Positions 8,558 through 18,369 of a stretch of DNA of 64,000 nucleotides are shown here, piece by piece. This stretch comes from Alphaproteobacteria bacterium. Lineage in GTDB: Bacteria > Pseudomonadota > Alphaproteobacteria > Micropepsales > Micropepsaceae. Position numbers and translations under genes: made by a program. The notes below the pieces were generated by a model. It was not told the DNA's origin. It saw only the letters and a program-made list of their open reading frames with translations, and searched no databases. The stretch is from positions 277,636-341,635 of the forward strand of contig JANXXU010000008.1 in assembly GCA_025350465.1 (NCBI GenBank), written 5' to 3'. Each line of letters begins with the position of its first letter. Positions within the stretch are counted from its first letter, which is position 1.

Positions 8558-9070
8558 ATGCTGCGCAAGACGATGCTGCCTCTAGTGCTGTTCGTGGCCG
8601 TGCTCGCGACTGGCGTGGCGCAGGCCGCCTCTGTGCGTGTGCCGAAAACAGGTGACCCTGCCTTTGCCTTCGATACCCCGGCGGGTTGGACCGTTCTCTA
8701 CGACGAATTCGGCAATTTGCGCCTGACCGCGGAAGATCACGCCTGCGCGCTGCAATTGTCGATGATCAGCGACCCCGCCGTCGGCAAAACGCCACTCTCC
8801 GAATTGGCGGCGCAAATCATGAAGGCGGCGGAAGCGAAACCGTTTTCAAAGCAACGGCCCGGAATGATCGCCGGCCGCCACGGCACGCAGTTCTTCTCGC
8901 AAATCACCAACGAGAAGGGTGTGGTGGTCACACTCGGGGTGACCCTGGTCAAACTCGATGCTTCGCACGTCGCCAGCCAGGCGACGATGAAAGCCGAGGG
9001 AATGAGCCCGGCTCAAATCGCCTCGCTCAATGCGCTTATCGCGCGGGTGCGTTTGATCGGCGTGAAATAG
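8558..9070 (+). CDS. Secreted protein of unknown function
   Basis: ATG 8558 is preceded by GGAGGAGGGG, an excellent ribosome-binding site, and gives a signal peptide MLRKTMLPLVLFVAVLATGV ending at AQA. The mature part of about 148 residues starts with a strand-rich section (FAFDTPAGWTVLYDEFGNLR) and ends with a helix SPAQIASLNALIARVRLIG. It resembles small periplasmic proteins of the PsbP/MOG1 alpha-beta-alpha fold, but the match is only by general pattern. No neighbour points to a function. Confidence 0.75.
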   Translation: MLRKTMLPLVLFVAVLATGVAQAASVRVPKTGDPAFAFDTPAGWTVLYDEFGNLRLTAEDHACALQLSMISDPAVGKTPLSELAAQIMKAAEAKPFSKQRPGMIAGRHGTQFFSQITNEKGVVVTLGVTLVKLDASHVASQATMKAEGMSPAQIASLNALIARVRLIGVK

Positions 9071-9159
9071 CAAAACGCACCCCACGCGGCCTCCTCGAAC
9101 TTGCCGTGCATCGTCTGCGCCGCTAAGCAATGGCATCTCGCTATTGAAATCGGACGCCA

Positions 9160-10050
9160 ATGCCACGCGAACCTGTTGAGAAGAGCTTCAGCGCCACGGG
9201 CGCGCGCCTTTGCTATTTCGAATGGGGCGATCGCGCCGCGCCTCCTGTCCTCCTCGTTCACGCCACCGGCTTTCACGCGCGCTGTTGGGACGAGACGATC
9301 AGGGCGTTGCCGGAGAATCTGCGTGTCGTCGCGGTCGACCTGCGCGGCCACGGGCGCAGCGAGAAGACGGGTCCGATGCCGGATTGGACCGTGCCAGCCA
9401 AGGACATCGGCGAGCTTGTCGCGCATCTGAACATCAAGGACGCGGTCGGCGCCGGTCACTCGATGGGCGGCCACACGCTGGTTCAAGTCGCGGCCGCGCG
9501 TCCGGGCACATTCAAGCGCCTCACGCTGATCGATCCCGTGATGATGGCGCCGGAGATTTACGCCTCGCCACCGACCTGGCCCAAAGGCGTGGAGCACCCC
9601 GTTGCCCGCCGTCGCAATTCATGGGCGTCGTGGCAGGAGATGTTCGACGCCTTCAAGACACGCCATCCCTATTCGCTGTGGCGCGAGGCGGTGCTCGCCG
9701 ATTATTGCAGATATGGCCTACTGCCGAAGACGAACGGCGAGGGCTTCGAACTCGCCTGCCCACCGGCGATCGAAGCCTCGATCTACATGGGCTCGACCGG
9801 CACCGACATCTATGCGTTGGCCAAAACGATCGACGTGCCGGTGCTGGTGCTGCGCGCGAAGATGCGCGACCCAAACCTCGCGCGCGACTACACCGACTTC
9901 GCGGCCTCGCCCACCTGGGAAGGCGTCGCCCGCACGTTTGCGAAGGGCCGCGACGTTTATTTGCCCGAGCTGACGCACTTCATCCCGATGCAAGAGCCCG
10001 AGCTGACGGCACGGTTCATCGCGGGTGACGCCGAGGCGCTGGGGACATGA
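9160..10050 (+). CDS. Alpha/beta hydrolase
   Basis: This 296-residue alpha/beta hydrolase has the nucleophile elbow GHSMGG near residues 99-104 (Ser catalytic). The oxyanion-hole stretch reads LLVHATGFHARCWDE and the following strand reads VDLRGHGRSEK. The C-terminal ELTHFIPM supplies the catalytic His, and the acid is probably an Asp in the region of ALAKTIDVPVLVLRAKMRDP. The family covers esterases, haloalkane dehalogenases and epoxide hydrolases. The substrate cannot be predicted. The next gene starts 44 bases downstream. Confidence 0.9.
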   Translation: MPREPVEKSFSATGARLCYFEWGDRAAPPVLLVHATGFHARCWDETIRALPENLRVVAVDLRGHGRSEKTGPMPDWTVPAKDIGELVAHLNIKDAVGAGHSMGGHTLVQVAAARPGTFKRLTLIDPVMMAPEIYASPPTWPKGVEHPVARRRNSWASWQEMFDAFKTRHPYSLWREAVLADYCRYGLLPKTNGEGFELACPPAIEASIYMGSTGTDIYALAKTIDVPVLVLRAKMRDPNLARDYTDFAASPTWEGVARTFAKGRDVYLPELTHFIPMQEPELTARFIAGDAEALGT

Positions 10051-10094
10051 CTATCGAAAGCACGCGGCCGGCAAAGAAGATGGCGGGTTAGAGC

Positions 10095-10430
10095 ATGGCG
10101 AAGCGGCGCAAGCGCTCCATCGACGCAGCGATTACCGTCGATGGTTTCGACCTTCACTGGCGGCTGCGCAGCGAGACGCAATACACGACGGACAGCGGCT
10201 ACAAGGGAATGACGCTTTCCGTCGAGATGGTCGACGGCCCGCATCGCGAACTCATTCTCGAATATCCCCTTCCGAAAAAAAAACCCACCGGGTTCACCGA
10301 TCTAGCGGAGCGCCCGAAAATCTCGCAGCAAGTTGTCGAAGCAGCCATACGTCAGGCGATGGCAGCGGGCTGGAATCCGGTCTCGCGCGGCAAACCATTT
10401 GTTTTTCTGGTGCCGCCGAATTCGAATTGA
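10095..10430 (+). CDS. Small cytoplasmic protein of unknown function
   Basis: The 111-residue protein starts with a basic segment (MAKRRKRSIDAAI) and has a strand-rich middle (FDLHWRLRSETQYTTDSGYK) and an amphipathic C-terminal helix (QQVVEAAIRQAMAAGWNP). The sequence is compact and codon use matches the neighbours, so it is probably real. No family is recognised. A homopolymeric A run (10277-10284) encodes part of PKKKPTG. Confidence 0.65.
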   Translation: MAKRRKRSIDAAITVDGFDLHWRLRSETQYTTDSGYKGMTLSVEMVDGPHRELILEYPLPKKKPTGFTDLAERPKISQQVVEAAIRQAMAAGWNPVSRGKPFVFLVPPNSN

Positions 10431-10448
10431 ACGCCGAACGGGCCAACA

Positions 10449-10901
10449 TCAGTCGCGCAAGTAAATGCAGCGAATCCTATAGGGCTGACCATCGATATTT
10501 CGGTCTCTGCTGTCGGTGATGAGGCTTTCGAGCCGGTTGTCTCCGACGATGGACCCGTCAACATCGATCTCTGTCGATAGCGGCGTGGTTCTGCCGAGCC
10601 TTTTCAAGACGGCCTGATCGGATACGACGTCGATGATGACGAGGTGGAGCGCGTTGCCGTTCGACGTCCATTTCCCGTCGCGCCGCCCGACCACCGAACG
10701 AAAATTCGCTCCACCCTCGCTACCCTGAAGCGCCCAGTCGACGCTCGCCGCGCCGTCGGCCTTGAGCTGAAATCCCAACGCCACCGAGCAATGCCTCTCA
10801 GAGGCCGTCTGACTCCAGTGCCCGACGAAATTGGAATCGGCATTGGCCGGCGACGCGATCATGCCCGCCGCGGAAAGCACGATCGAAAGTCCTAGTCGCA
10901 C
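10449..10901 (-). CDS. Secreted protein of unknown function
   Basis: A signal peptide (MRLGLSIVLSAAGMIASPAN) precedes a mature part of about 130 residues with two cysteines likely to pair (HCSVALGF and RIRCIYLRD). A short FVGHWSQTA start recalls lipocalin-like or AprI/Inh-type protease-inhibitor beta barrels: those proteins also begin with a G-x-W after the signal peptide, have one disulfide, and show a 'GxLxLxxDG' strand like LGFQLKADGAASVDW. That assignment is inference only. The next gene upstream (10921-11271) is also secreted and on the same strand. Confidence 0.7.
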   Translation of the reverse strand: MRLGLSIVLSAAGMIASPANADSNFVGHWSQTASERHCSVALGFQLKADGAASVDWALQGSEGGANFRSVVGRRDGKWTSNGNALHLVIIDVVSDQAVLKRLGRTTPLSTEIDVDGSIVGDNRLESLITDSRDRNIDGQPYRIRCIYLRD

Positions 10902-10920
10902 GATGGCGCCCGCTGTTCGA

Positions 10921-11271
10921 TCAATGCGATGCCGTGGGATGTGTTTCCTTCACGCACGCGTCATGCGCAGGTTGCGAAGTGTCGAGAACGATGTCGCTCA
11001 GCGCGTCCCCTTGCATGCACGTCGACATGCCGCCGCCGACACCCGTACCGGCCGCAAATTGCCCGATCGACAGGAGCTTCTTTGCGTTTGAAACGTTGTA
11101 GGTCTTACCGCCGGTTTCCACGATCAAGCATCCCGCTTCGACGCCGGGTTTGACGCAGCCCGCGAAATGGACCCTGGCCGGCGGCGCAGAACTCGTCGGC
11201 GCCGCGGCGGACGCCAGCCCCGACGACGCGAGCACTGCGATTGCGGCGCCCATTGCAAAAAACCTTTTCAT
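10921..11271 (-). CDS. Small secreted cysteine-containing protein
   Basis: ATG 11271 is preferred because GGAGAG lies seven bases upstream and it opens a signal peptide (KRFFAMGAAIAVLASSGLAS). The mature domain carries FAGCVKPGVEAGCLIVET, a turn seen in small DUF5818-like exported proteins, plus two further cysteines (STCMQGDAL and HDACVKE), so two disulfides are likely. The protein ends with a His-containing tail (KETHPTASH). No function is recognised. Confidence 0.7.
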   Translation of the reverse strand: MKRFFAMGAAIAVLASSGLASAAAPTSSAPPARVHFAGCVKPGVEAGCLIVETGGKTYNVSNAKKLLSIGQFAAGTGVGGGMSTCMQGDALSDIVLDTSQPAHDACVKETHPTASH

Positions 11272-11415
11272 TGAACTCTCCCTTTGCCTTCGAAGGTGGC
11301 TCCGCATTGAACGGCTACAAGGAAATCTTGGCAACTCCAGGGCACAGCCAGGGCTGAACTAAGGTTGTGACAATGCAGACCCTGGGCTTACGGCGGAGGC
11401 CCTTGAGAACGACCC

Positions 11416-13140
11416 TCACATTGCAAAGCTGAGCGAGAAGAAATGCCGCACGTCCTTGTCGCCGGGTATGGCGGGAGTTCGGGTCAAAGGCTTAGCCGCC
11501 TCGTAGGAGAGAAAGTGTGCGTGCGGCAGATTGAAGCGCACGCCCACGCCGGTCGAATTCAGTGTCGCGTCGGCGGCGCCGGGTGCAGCGTTGTCGTTCC
11601 ACACGATGCCGGCATCGTAGAATCCGTAGAGCTGCGCGGCCAGCCAATCGAACACCTGGTCGCTGAAGCGCAGCTCCACCACGCCGCCGACGCCGTCCTC
11701 GCCCGCGATCTCGCCGGTGTTGTAGCCGCGCCCGATGCGCGAGCCGCCGAGCGCAAACTCCTCCGCCGACAACAACGGCCGGTCGGAGACCTGTCCGTCG
11801 ACTTCGCCGAACGCGGCAAAGCCCCAGCCGATATTCTGGACGAGCGTCGCCTGCATGAAGCCCTTGACGAAGCGCCCGTCCGCGTCGGGGCGCGAACGCG
11901 GAACGCTCTTGGACGCGCCCTCGAAACCGTCCGCGACTTCCAGATAAACGGTCGCAACTCCGTTCCACACCGTTTGGCGCAACGTCGCCGCGGCGTGGAC
12001 GATCGCCAGATCGTCTCGATAGCTGAGTGCGCCCGCGACCTCGTCGCGGATATGCAGCTTCTCGACGCCGGCATGGAGCCACAGCGACTGGTCTCGGGCA
12101 CGGATAAGCGGATAGGTGAATTGACCGAAGAATCGCGTGCTGTCGCTTTCGTTCTTGAGGCCCGGCGGGTTGTCGCCTTGATCGTTGCGCGAGAGCGAGC
12201 CGTTCAGGTTGAGCGTTGCACCGTCGTGGCCGAGCGCCGCGACGTAGTTCGCTTCGCCGAGCAGCAACTCTTCGGGCTGATCGGGCACGAAGAAGAAACC
12301 GAACGAGAGCCTGTCGCCGAAGGTGACGAGCAACGTCGTCCCGGCTCGCACATAGGCCTGTAGCTCGCCGGCCTCCGGACGGCCGCGATTGTCGCTATAG
12401 AAACTGGCGTCGAAGTCCACGCGGTCCGCGCTGATGATGAGCTTGTGGCGCGCGAGGTCGTCGCCGTCGGGAGCCATGCGGCTCGACTTGAAGCGAATGC
12501 CGGCGACGTCGCCCATCAGATAAAGCGTGCGCTCGAGCGTCGCCAGCCGCGCGGGCCGCTCCGCCAGAAGATCGCTCGCGTACGCCGCGAGCTCTTGCGC
12601 GCCGTCGCCTTCGATCGAAACGCGGTCGATGTAACCTTCGACGATTTGAATGCGCAGTCGCCCACCCGCCACGTCTTGCGCCGGAATGATCGCCCGCGAG
12701 AGGAAATAGCCGGCATCGCGATACATCGCCGTGACGGCCTCTGCGATATGCGCGAGCTCGCTGGCGCCGACGGTGCGCAGCAGATAGTCGTTGTACTGAG
12801 GACGAAAGGCGGCTGCGTCGAAGACGGTCGCGCCTTCGACCACAACATCTTTCAAGATGAAGGGATGGACCGCCGGCGCCCCGACTGTCTCAGGACCGCG
12901 CGTGACGCCGGCCGGGAGCGGCGCTTCCTTCTTCTCCGGCTCGGCGGACTGCATGCCTTTCAGCGGCAACTGGCGCAGAACGTTCTCGGCATCGCCGCTG
13001 TGCGCCGAAGACACGGCAAAGAATGCAAGCGCGAGCGCCGGCGCCAGCCGCACGATGAAAATTTTTGCTCGCCCTTTAAGCACTCGACGTTTACGGCGCG
13101 TGCCGCCGCGTCCCCCGTTAAGGCTCGAACTCCAAAGCAC
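11416..13140 (-). CDS. Two-partner secretion outer-membrane transporter (TpsB, ShlB/FhaC type)
   Basis: This 574-residue protein has an export signal after a basic start, then a POTRA domain (about residues 93-175, FILKDVVVEGATVF to RLRIQIVEGYIDRVS) and a 16-strand-type barrel. The barrel contains the conserved VRGY-like loop LGGSRIGRGYNTGE, and the C-terminal strand ends HFFSLSFAM, as expected for Bam-dependent insertion. Transporters of this family export a single large TpsA adhesin or haemolysin. No classical TpsA gene is in the window. The divergent FecR-domain protein with a Gly/Asn tail is the nearest candidate partner. Confidence 0.93.
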   Translation of the reverse strand: MLWSSSLNGGRGGTRRKRRVLKGRAKIFIVRLAPALALAFFAVSSAHSGDAENVLRQLPLKGMQSAEPEKKEAPLPAGVTRGPETVGAPAVHPFILKDVVVEGATVFDAAAFRPQYNDYLLRTVGASELAHIAEAVTAMYRDAGYFLSRAIIPAQDVAGGRLRIQIVEGYIDRVSIEGDGAQELAAYASDLLAERPARLATLERTLYLMGDVAGIRFKSSRMAPDGDDLARHKLIISADRVDFDASFYSDNRGRPEAGELQAYVRAGTTLLVTFGDRLSFGFFFVPDQPEELLLGEANYVAALGHDGATLNLNGSLSRNDQGDNPPGLKNESDSTRFFGQFTYPLIRARDQSLWLHAGVEKLHIRDEVAGALSYRDDLAIVHAAATLRQTVWNGVATVYLEVADGFEGASKSVPRSRPDADGRFVKGFMQATLVQNIGWGFAAFGEVDGQVSDRPLLSAEEFALGGSRIGRGYNTGEIAGEDGVGGVVELRFSDQVFDWLAAQLYGFYDAGIVWNDNAAPGAADATLNSTGVGVRFNLPHAHFLSYEAAKPLTRTPAIPGDKDVRHFFSLSFAM

Positions 13141-13169
13141 CTCAAGGGTTGAGTGGTAAAGCGTGCCGG

Positions 13170-13185
13170 TTAATACGTTGTTAAC
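13170..13185. promoter_or_regulatory. Candidate CtrA-binding box (exact TTAA-N7-TTAAC)
   Basis: The sequence TTAATACGTTGTTAAC fits the full alphaproteobacterial CtrA consensus. It lies 30 bases upstream of the TpsB start and about 150 bases upstream of the divergent FecR-domain gene, in an AT-rich promoter region (13160-13260). A second exact box is at 59944-59959. Binding is inferred from sequence only. Confidence 0.55.
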
Positions 13186-13332
13186 GAAAGTAAAGAGTAA
13201 ATGTCATCAATAGAATGATAATACAAGTGTACAAACACTTAAGAGTTAGTCAATCAAGAGCGGCTACCCTTCACGCTGTCATTGGTTTTCCGCGCGCAAC
13301 TCCGCGGTAGACCGCAAGCGAAGGGTCAATGG

Positions 13333-14484
<1,152 letters not shown>

Positions 14485-14503
14485 TACCTTCACGTAATCA
14501 AGA

Positions 14504-14533
14504 CCGGCCGCTCTCAGCGCGTTGAGCGGCCGG
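14504..14533 (+). terminator. Rho-independent-like hairpin after the FecR-domain gene
   Basis: A perfect ten-base stem (CCGGCCGCTC paired with GAGCGGCCGG) with a ten-base loop follows the FecR stop by about 20 bases and is followed by TTCGTTGTTG. It overlaps the leader of the histidine-kinase gene, so it may attenuate rather than fully stop transcription into it. Confidence 0.65.
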
Positions 14534-14548
14534 TTCGTTGTTGAGGCA

Positions 14549-16840
14549 ATGCGGGTGGGACCTCTGATCGCACAATTGCAAAACATGGCGTGGTTGAAGC
14601 GCTCGGCTCTGCCGTCGTGGCTCGTCTCGCGCGCGGTGATCTTCGTCTTGCTCGCGGTGCTCGTCTATTCTGGCGCTCTTGATCCGCTCGAACGCTTGCT
14701 CTCCGATTGGCGTTTCAAAACGGCGTCGCGCCCCGCCAGTCAAACCCTGACCGTGGTTGAGATCGACTCCGCGAGTTTACGCGCGCTCGACAGCTGGCCG
14801 TGGCCGCGGGGTTACTACGCAACCGTGATCGAAAATCTGCGCAACGCCGGCGCCCGCAACGTCGGTATGGACGTAGATTTCAGCAGCCGCGCCGACCCCG
14901 GCGAAGATGCAAAGCTCGCGCGCGCCATCGCAGCCGGCAACGCGAGCGTAATTCTGCCCGTCTTCATGCAGCCGGTGGGCAACGCGAACGGCAGCCCCGA
15001 TCTGGTTGAGGTCCGGCCCAACGATCGGCTCCGCGCCGGTGCGCTGTTCGCCAGTGTGAATTTGCTGCCCGAAGCCGACGGCGTTCTTCGCAAGGGCTAT
15101 TTCGGCTTTGCCACGCCGGGTGGGTTGCGGCCGTCGATGGCGGCAGCGCTGGCGGGTGGGGCGCCACGCACCGACGCTTATTATATCGACTTCGGCATTT
15201 CGCTTCCCACGGTGACGCGCTTGTCGTTCGCCAATGTGTTGGCGAACAAGTTCGATCCGAAGCTGGTGGCCGGGCGCAACATTCTCGTCGGTGCTACCGC
15301 GCTCGAACTCGGCGACGAATTCGCCGTGCCGGTCCAGGGTATCGCGTCCGGCGTCTTCCTCCACGCCTTGAGCTACGAAAGCATCGTTCAAAACCGTACG
15401 CTGATGCGCCCCTCGCTGCTGTTAGTGTTGCTCATTTCGCTTGTTGTGATCGCCGTCTTGGGGCGCGAGCGCGAGCAATGGTCGTGGTTTTCGGTGCTGG
15501 CGCCGCATTCGGCCGTGTTGGCGCTCGCTTTCGGCGCGCCGCTCGCTGTGCAAATGATCTGGCGCGTCAGCTTGGATGCCTCGCCCATTTTAGCGGCGCA
15601 GGTACTGTGCTTGGTTGGCACGGTGGGCTCCGAGCTCGAGCGCCGCGCGCGTGAGATCTTCCGGCAACGTGCGGTGAACGCGCGACAGCAAGCGTTGGTG
15701 ACGCTCGCCGTCAAGGACAGCTCCGACGGCGTCATCGTTACCGACGCAGTCGGCTGCATAGAATTGTGCAACGAGCGCGCGGCGACGTTGCTGGGCCTCG
15801 GTAACCCCGCAAACGGTGCCGGCAGGAATCTGCTTCAACTCGCACCGCAGTTCCCGCTCTATCCGACCGAATTGGCGCCCTCGCGCGGCGGCAAACGCGT
15901 GCCTGCCGATTGTTTTCCGGTAATTCAGGAATGCACCGTCGGCAACCAGACACTCGAAGTTAGTAGCGATTGGACCCTGTGCGAAGACCCGCAGACGAAG
16001 AACGTGCGGGGCGGACACATCTACGTTCACACGCTACGCGACGTCTCGGCGCGCAAGCGCATCGAAGAGGCCGAACGCCAAGCCACGGCGTCGCTGGTCG
16101 CCGCTTCGCAGGCCAAGAGTCAATTTATCCACTCGATGAGCCACGAATTGCGCACGCCGCTGAATGCGGTCATCGGCTTCTCTGAAATGATGTGCAATCA
16201 AACGGCCGGTCCGCTCGGCAATCCGACTTACGTGGAATATATCAAGATGATCCATGAAGGCGGCCGGCATTTGCTCTCCGTCGTCAACGACGTGCTCGAC
16301 GTGACGCGGCTCGAAACCGGAGAGGTCAAAGCCGACAAGGAGCCTGTCGCGCTTGCACAGCTGGTCGAAAACGTATCGCAGCACACCGAGGGCGAAATCG
16401 CCAAGGGCGACAAGCAACTCACGATCGAGGTGCCGGCAGATCTCAAGCTCCTGATCGATCGCAAGCTCTTCGGCCAAACGCTGCAGCATTTGCTGGCGAA
16501 CGCCGTGAAGTTCACACGGCCCGGCGGGCACATCTGGATCGCGGCACGCGTCGAGGGCGATGCCGACGCAGTTGTCGAGGTCCGCGACGATGGCGTCGGG
16601 GTTGAGCGAACGCATTTGCCGAAGCTGACGCGGGCGTTTTATCAAGCCGACCCTTCGTTGAGCCGCACCTTTGGCGGCACCGGCTTGGGCCTTTTCCTCG
16701 TGACGAAATATCTGGCTTTGCACGGCGGCCGGTTGGAGCTTGAAAGCGACGCGGGTCAGGGCTTCGTCGCGCGCATCCATTTGCCCAATTCCGTTGCAGC
16801 CGCGCCTGCATCCGCGCCGCCGCTGCAGGCGGTTGCCTGA
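14549..16840 (+). CDS. CHASE2-domain hybrid-less sensor histidine kinase
   Basis: The 763-residue protein (ATG 14549 with GAGG upstream) starts with one membrane helix and a periplasmic CHASE2 domain (about residues 50-285; VVEIDSASLRALDSWPWPRG is the family's opening). Three further helices and a cytoplasmic PAS-like region (GVIVTDAVGCIELCNERAA) follow. The catalytic part is HisKA with SMSHELRTPLNAVIGFSEMM (His phosphorylated) and an HATPase domain with NAVKF, DDGVGV and GGTGLGLFLV. The HisKA region is of the PleC/DivJ type. It probably senses an envelope or extracellular cue for the neighbouring TpsB/FecR genes; no response regulator is adjacent. Confidence 0.93.
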   Translation: MRVGPLIAQLQNMAWLKRSALPSWLVSRAVIFVLLAVLVYSGALDPLERLLSDWRFKTASRPASQTLTVVEIDSASLRALDSWPWPRGYYATVIENLRNAGARNVGMDVDFSSRADPGEDAKLARAIAAGNASVILPVFMQPVGNANGSPDLVEVRPNDRLRAGALFASVNLLPEADGVLRKGYFGFATPGGLRPSMAAALAGGAPRTDAYYIDFGISLPTVTRLSFANVLANKFDPKLVAGRNILVGATALELGDEFAVPVQGIASGVFLHALSYESIVQNRTLMRPSLLLVLLISLVVIAVLGREREQWSWFSVLAPHSAVLALAFGAPLAVQMIWRVSLDASPILAAQVLCLVGTVGSELERRAREIFRQRAVNARQQALVTLAVKDSSDGVIVTDAVGCIELCNERAATLLGLGNPANGAGRNLLQLAPQFPLYPTELAPSRGGKRVPADCFPVIQECTVGNQTLEVSSDWTLCEDPQTKNVRGGHIYVHTLRDVSARKRIEEAERQATASLVAASQAKSQFIHSMSHELRTPLNAVIGFSEMMCNQTAGPLGNPTYVEYIKMIHEGGRHLLSVVNDVLDVTRLETGEVKADKEPVALAQLVENVSQHTEGEIAKGDKQLTIEVPADLKLLIDRKLFGQTLQHLLANAVKFTRPGGHIWIAARVEGDADAVVEVRDDGVGVERTHLPKLTRAFYQADPSLSRTFGGTGLGLFLVTKYLALHGGRLELESDAGQGFVARIHLPNSVAAAPASAPPLQAVA

Positions 16841-17033
16841 GGCGTTGCGCTCCAAACGCCACACCGATGCGTTGAAATGATCGTGGACGAACGCGTCCGC
16901 GCGTCCCGCGTGCGAAAACGTACAGCACAGCCCCCTTGCTTATTCATGCTCTTCTTGGCTCAAATGGCCCTCTTGGGGACGGGGCTTGGGGAATTGGGCC
17001 CGTGCCCCGCGTGGGCCGAGTTGGGGGATTGCC

Positions 17034-18347
17034 GTGACGTCGGAAGTCATGCTGCTCAATACGCAGGGTGGTGCGCTCGCGGCCGATAGCGCGCTGACGG
17101 CGATCGAGTATCACGAGAACGGTACGGCGAGTATTCGCTACCAGACCGGTACCGAAAAGATCTTCATCCTCGATTCTAAGCTTCCCGTCGCGTCGATGAT
17201 CTTCGATGTGGCCGAATTCTATCGCTATCCGTGGGCGACCGTGTTCGACGCCTTCGTCGCCCGCCACCCCTCATCCGGCAACAGCGTGCCGAAGGTCGCC
17301 TCGGCTCTGGTCGATTTCATTTCGCGCTGGACAAGCGGCGCCGATGCCGAGATCCGCGCCGCGCTGCCGATCGACGACGTTCAGGAGCGGCTCAGTTTCG
17401 CGATCTACATCGCGGCGCTGGTTCAGCGCTATTGGCAATGCGCCGAGCTTGCCGGCGCTACCGATGACCGGCGCCCGACCCAAGCCGAGCTTGGCCGTGC
17501 GCTCGATATGCTTCGTTTCGAAACCCAATACTCCGGCGATTATTTCCAGAACGTGTTCCTGCCGTTCGGCGAACAACCTCAGCGCCGCCCGGTGGTCGCG
17601 CAAAGCAATCCGAAACTTGTCGGCCTGCTTGAGGCTTATCTCGATCGTCTGCTGACCAGCATGCTGCGCGCGATGTTCGGGGAAGGCACCGTGCCGCCCG
17701 AGATCAAATCGCAGCTCACCGATCTCACGATCGCCTCTTGCGTGACCGATTGGATTCCGCCCGGCGTACCCAAGACCGGAATCGTCTTTGCCGGTTACGG
17801 CGCCAACGAAGTGCGCCCGATGTTTCTCGAGCTCAAGATCGCCAGCGCCTTCGGCGGCATCGTCAAGCATCAAGTGGTTTCCTCCGGCTCTCCCGGTCCC
17901 AACGAACCCGCGATCATCCGCTCGTTCGCGCAGGCCGATTTGATCGACGCGCTCCTGCGCGGCGCTCAGCCCGGCTACAAATATGTGATGTTTCAATTGA
18001 TGCGTCAGGGCATCGGTGCGCTGATGAATGCCGTTGGCGTCGAGATCGCAAAAAAAGACGCGACCCTCGCGCGCAACATCATCCAAACGTTTGACCAGGC
18101 GCCGCTCGCCATCGCTCGCGCCATCATCATGGCGGGCGACGACATCGCGCGCCACGCCGTCGAGATGCGTGTGGCCGAGGTCGTGGGCTCCGCCGGACCG
18201 CAACTTTTGGCGGAATACGCCGGAAAATTGGTCCGCCTGTCGGTGATCGAACACGAACTCGTAGGCAGCCAGACGGTTGGCGAACCCATCATGGCGGTCC
18301 ACATGAAGCGTGGTTATATTGAGCGCGTGAAAACGCGCATCGGTTGA
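17034..18347 (+). CDS. Proteasome-like Ntn-hydrolase-type protein of unrecognised family
   Basis: GTG 17034 is chosen as start because GGGGGA lies at good spacing. After Met removal the N-terminus would be Thr1, giving TSEVMLLNTQGGALAADSA with Asp17 exactly where proteasome beta subunits and HslV carry it. A Lys directly before IF (TEKIFILDSK) matches catalytic Lys33, with eight extra residues in the preceding loop. The following ASMIFDVAEFYRYPWA and a later GIVFAGYGANEVRP strand pair also fit the proteasome fold. At 437 residues it is far longer than HslV or Anbu, with an insertion of about 150 residues. Function is inferred; no ATPase is adjacent. Confidence 0.6.
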   Translation: MTSEVMLLNTQGGALAADSALTAIEYHENGTASIRYQTGTEKIFILDSKLPVASMIFDVAEFYRYPWATVFDAFVARHPSSGNSVPKVASALVDFISRWTSGADAEIRAALPIDDVQERLSFAIYIAALVQRYWQCAELAGATDDRRPTQAELGRALDMLRFETQYSGDYFQNVFLPFGEQPQRRPVVAQSNPKLVGLLEAYLDRLLTSMLRAMFGEGTVPPEIKSQLTDLTIASCVTDWIPPGVPKTGIVFAGYGANEVRPMFLELKIASAFGGIVKHQVVSSGSPGPNEPAIIRSFAQADLIDALLRGAQPGYKYVMFQLMRQGIGALMNAVGVEIAKKDATLARNIIQTFDQAPLAIARAIIMAGDDIARHAVEMRVAEVVGSAGPQLLAEYAGKLVRLSVIEHELVGSQTVGEPIMAVHMKRGYIERVKTRIG

Positions 18348-18369
18348 GGTTGAGGAGTCCAGCGGTCAA

